The notes under the pieces were generated by a model, which had not been told where the DNA came from, did no database searches, and saw only the letters and a list, made by a program, of their open reading frames with translations. Below, piece after piece: positions 11,219-11,595 of a DNA stretch of 11,595 bases (position 1 is the first letter of the stretch; each line of letters starts with the position of its first letter). This stretch comes from Gammaproteobacteria bacterium (lineage in GTDB: Bacteria; Pseudomonadota; Gammaproteobacteria; SMWH01), in contig SMWH01000072.1 of NCBI GenBank assembly GCA_004357005.1, forward strand, positions 1-11,595, read 5' to 3'. A program made the translations under genes and the position numbers.

Positions 11219-11595
11219 ATGGCCGGCCGGATACCCGATTCCTTTATTGACGACTTGTTGACCCGCGTCGATATCGTGGATGTCATCGAGTCCCGTGTGC
11301 CCCTCAAGCGCGCGGGTCGTGAGTACCAGGCCTGCTGCCCCTTTCACGAAGAAAAGACCCCGTCTTTTACGGTCAGCCCCCAGAAGCAGTTCTATCACTG
11401 CTTTGGTTGCGGCGCCCATGGCAGCGCCATCGGGTTTCTCATGAACTATGACCGCATGGAATTCCTCGACGCGGTGGAGGATCTGGCCAAGCGTGTGGGC
11501 GTGGAAGTACCCCATGAAGCGGGAAGCAGCGTCCCCCGGGACCGGCTGGATCCCGTGTTTGACGCGCTGGAAAAGGCGGCGCGGTTTTACAGGCA
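11219..11595 (+). CDS. dnaG: DNA primase DnaG, N-terminal part (runs off right edge)
   Basis: Makes RNA primers for replication with DnaB helicase. The first 125 codons are present. The start MAGRIPDSFIDDLL corresponds to MAGRIPRVFINDLL of E. coli. The CHC2 zinc-binding domain is complete, with CCPFHEEKTPSF, then FYHCFGCGAHG; the ligands C40, H43, C61 and C64 fall at the same numbers as in E. coli. FLMNYDRMEFLDAVEDLA (about 73-90) follows. The TOPRIM catalytic and DnaB-binding domains are beyond the edge. No convincing ribosome-binding site precedes the ATG at 11219, in line with the low expression of primase in this operon. A TATGCT at 11200-11205 could be a weak local -10. Transcription must otherwise come through the rpsU terminator and the REP hairpins. 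rpoD is expected downstream. Confidence 0.97.
   Translation, partial: MAGRIPDSFIDDLLTRVDIVDVIESRVPLKRAGREYQACCPFHEEKTPSFTVSPQKQFYHCFGCGAHGSAIGFLMNYDRMEFLDAVEDLAKRVGVEVPHEAGSSVPRDRLDPVFDALEKAARFYR

Noticed and set aside
1..11595. Defence island, toxin-antitoxin pair, CRISPR, prophage or transposon
   Set aside because: Every well-supported gene except one small protein belongs to a known housekeeping or metabolic family, and no recombinase, array or flanking target duplication was seen.

Overview
The window looks like a chromosomal segment from a high-GC gammaproteobacterium. DnaG, CCA enzyme, TsaD, FolB/FolK and S21 all have the gammaproteobacterial form, and the divergent tsaD / rpsU-yqeY-dnaG arrangement is typical of that class. 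A stand-alone homo-oligomeric ATP sulfurylase next to a TauE/SafE permease points (by inference) to a sulfur-oxidising lineage of the Chromatiales/Ectothiorhodospiraceae kind. Gene density is high. No insertion sequence, phage gene, CRISPR array, rRNA or tRNA was seen.

Layout, left to right. (1) 1-1011, minus strand: lemA followed one base later by the N-terminal part of a coniferyl-type aldehyde dehydrogenase that runs off the left edge. (2) 1203-1655, plus: a small exported DUF4124 protein. (3) 3802-1660, minus: a TauE/SafE permease, a leader with a degenerate 12-bp tandem array, then sat. (4) 3861-4817, plus: an NDUFA9-like atypical SDR, whose stop overlaps that of a small convergent coiled-coil protein (5014-4814, minus). 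(5) 5137-6366, plus: the tRNA CCA-adding enzyme, overlapping by 23 bases the convergent midA methyltransferase gene (7549-6344, minus), an NDUFAF7 homologue. (6) 7598-8335, plus: a FolM-type pteridine reductase, convergent with the minus-strand operon tsaD-folB-folK (10290-8353). (7) 10418 to the right edge, plus: rpsU, yqeY and the start of dnaG, the macromolecular-synthesis operon, whose rpoD should lie just outside.

Functionally the window joins information processing (tRNA 3' end repair, t6A37 synthesis, S21, primase) with folate/pterin metabolism (FolM, FolB, FolK) and sulfur metabolism (Sat, TauE/SafE). I did not find an undescribed multi-gene system; these are mostly conserved housekeeping genes. 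The points worth a second look are in the short intergenic regions. They include a divergent tsaD/rpsU promoter pair that appears to share one palindromic -35 hexamer, and start codons of tsaD, midA and folM that sit at the predicted transcription start (leaderless-looking). Others are a hairpin leader before rpsU, a terminator whose right arm may also be the yqeY ribosome-binding site, an inverted REP pair (BIME-like) between yqeY and dnaG, and the tandem array in front of sat.
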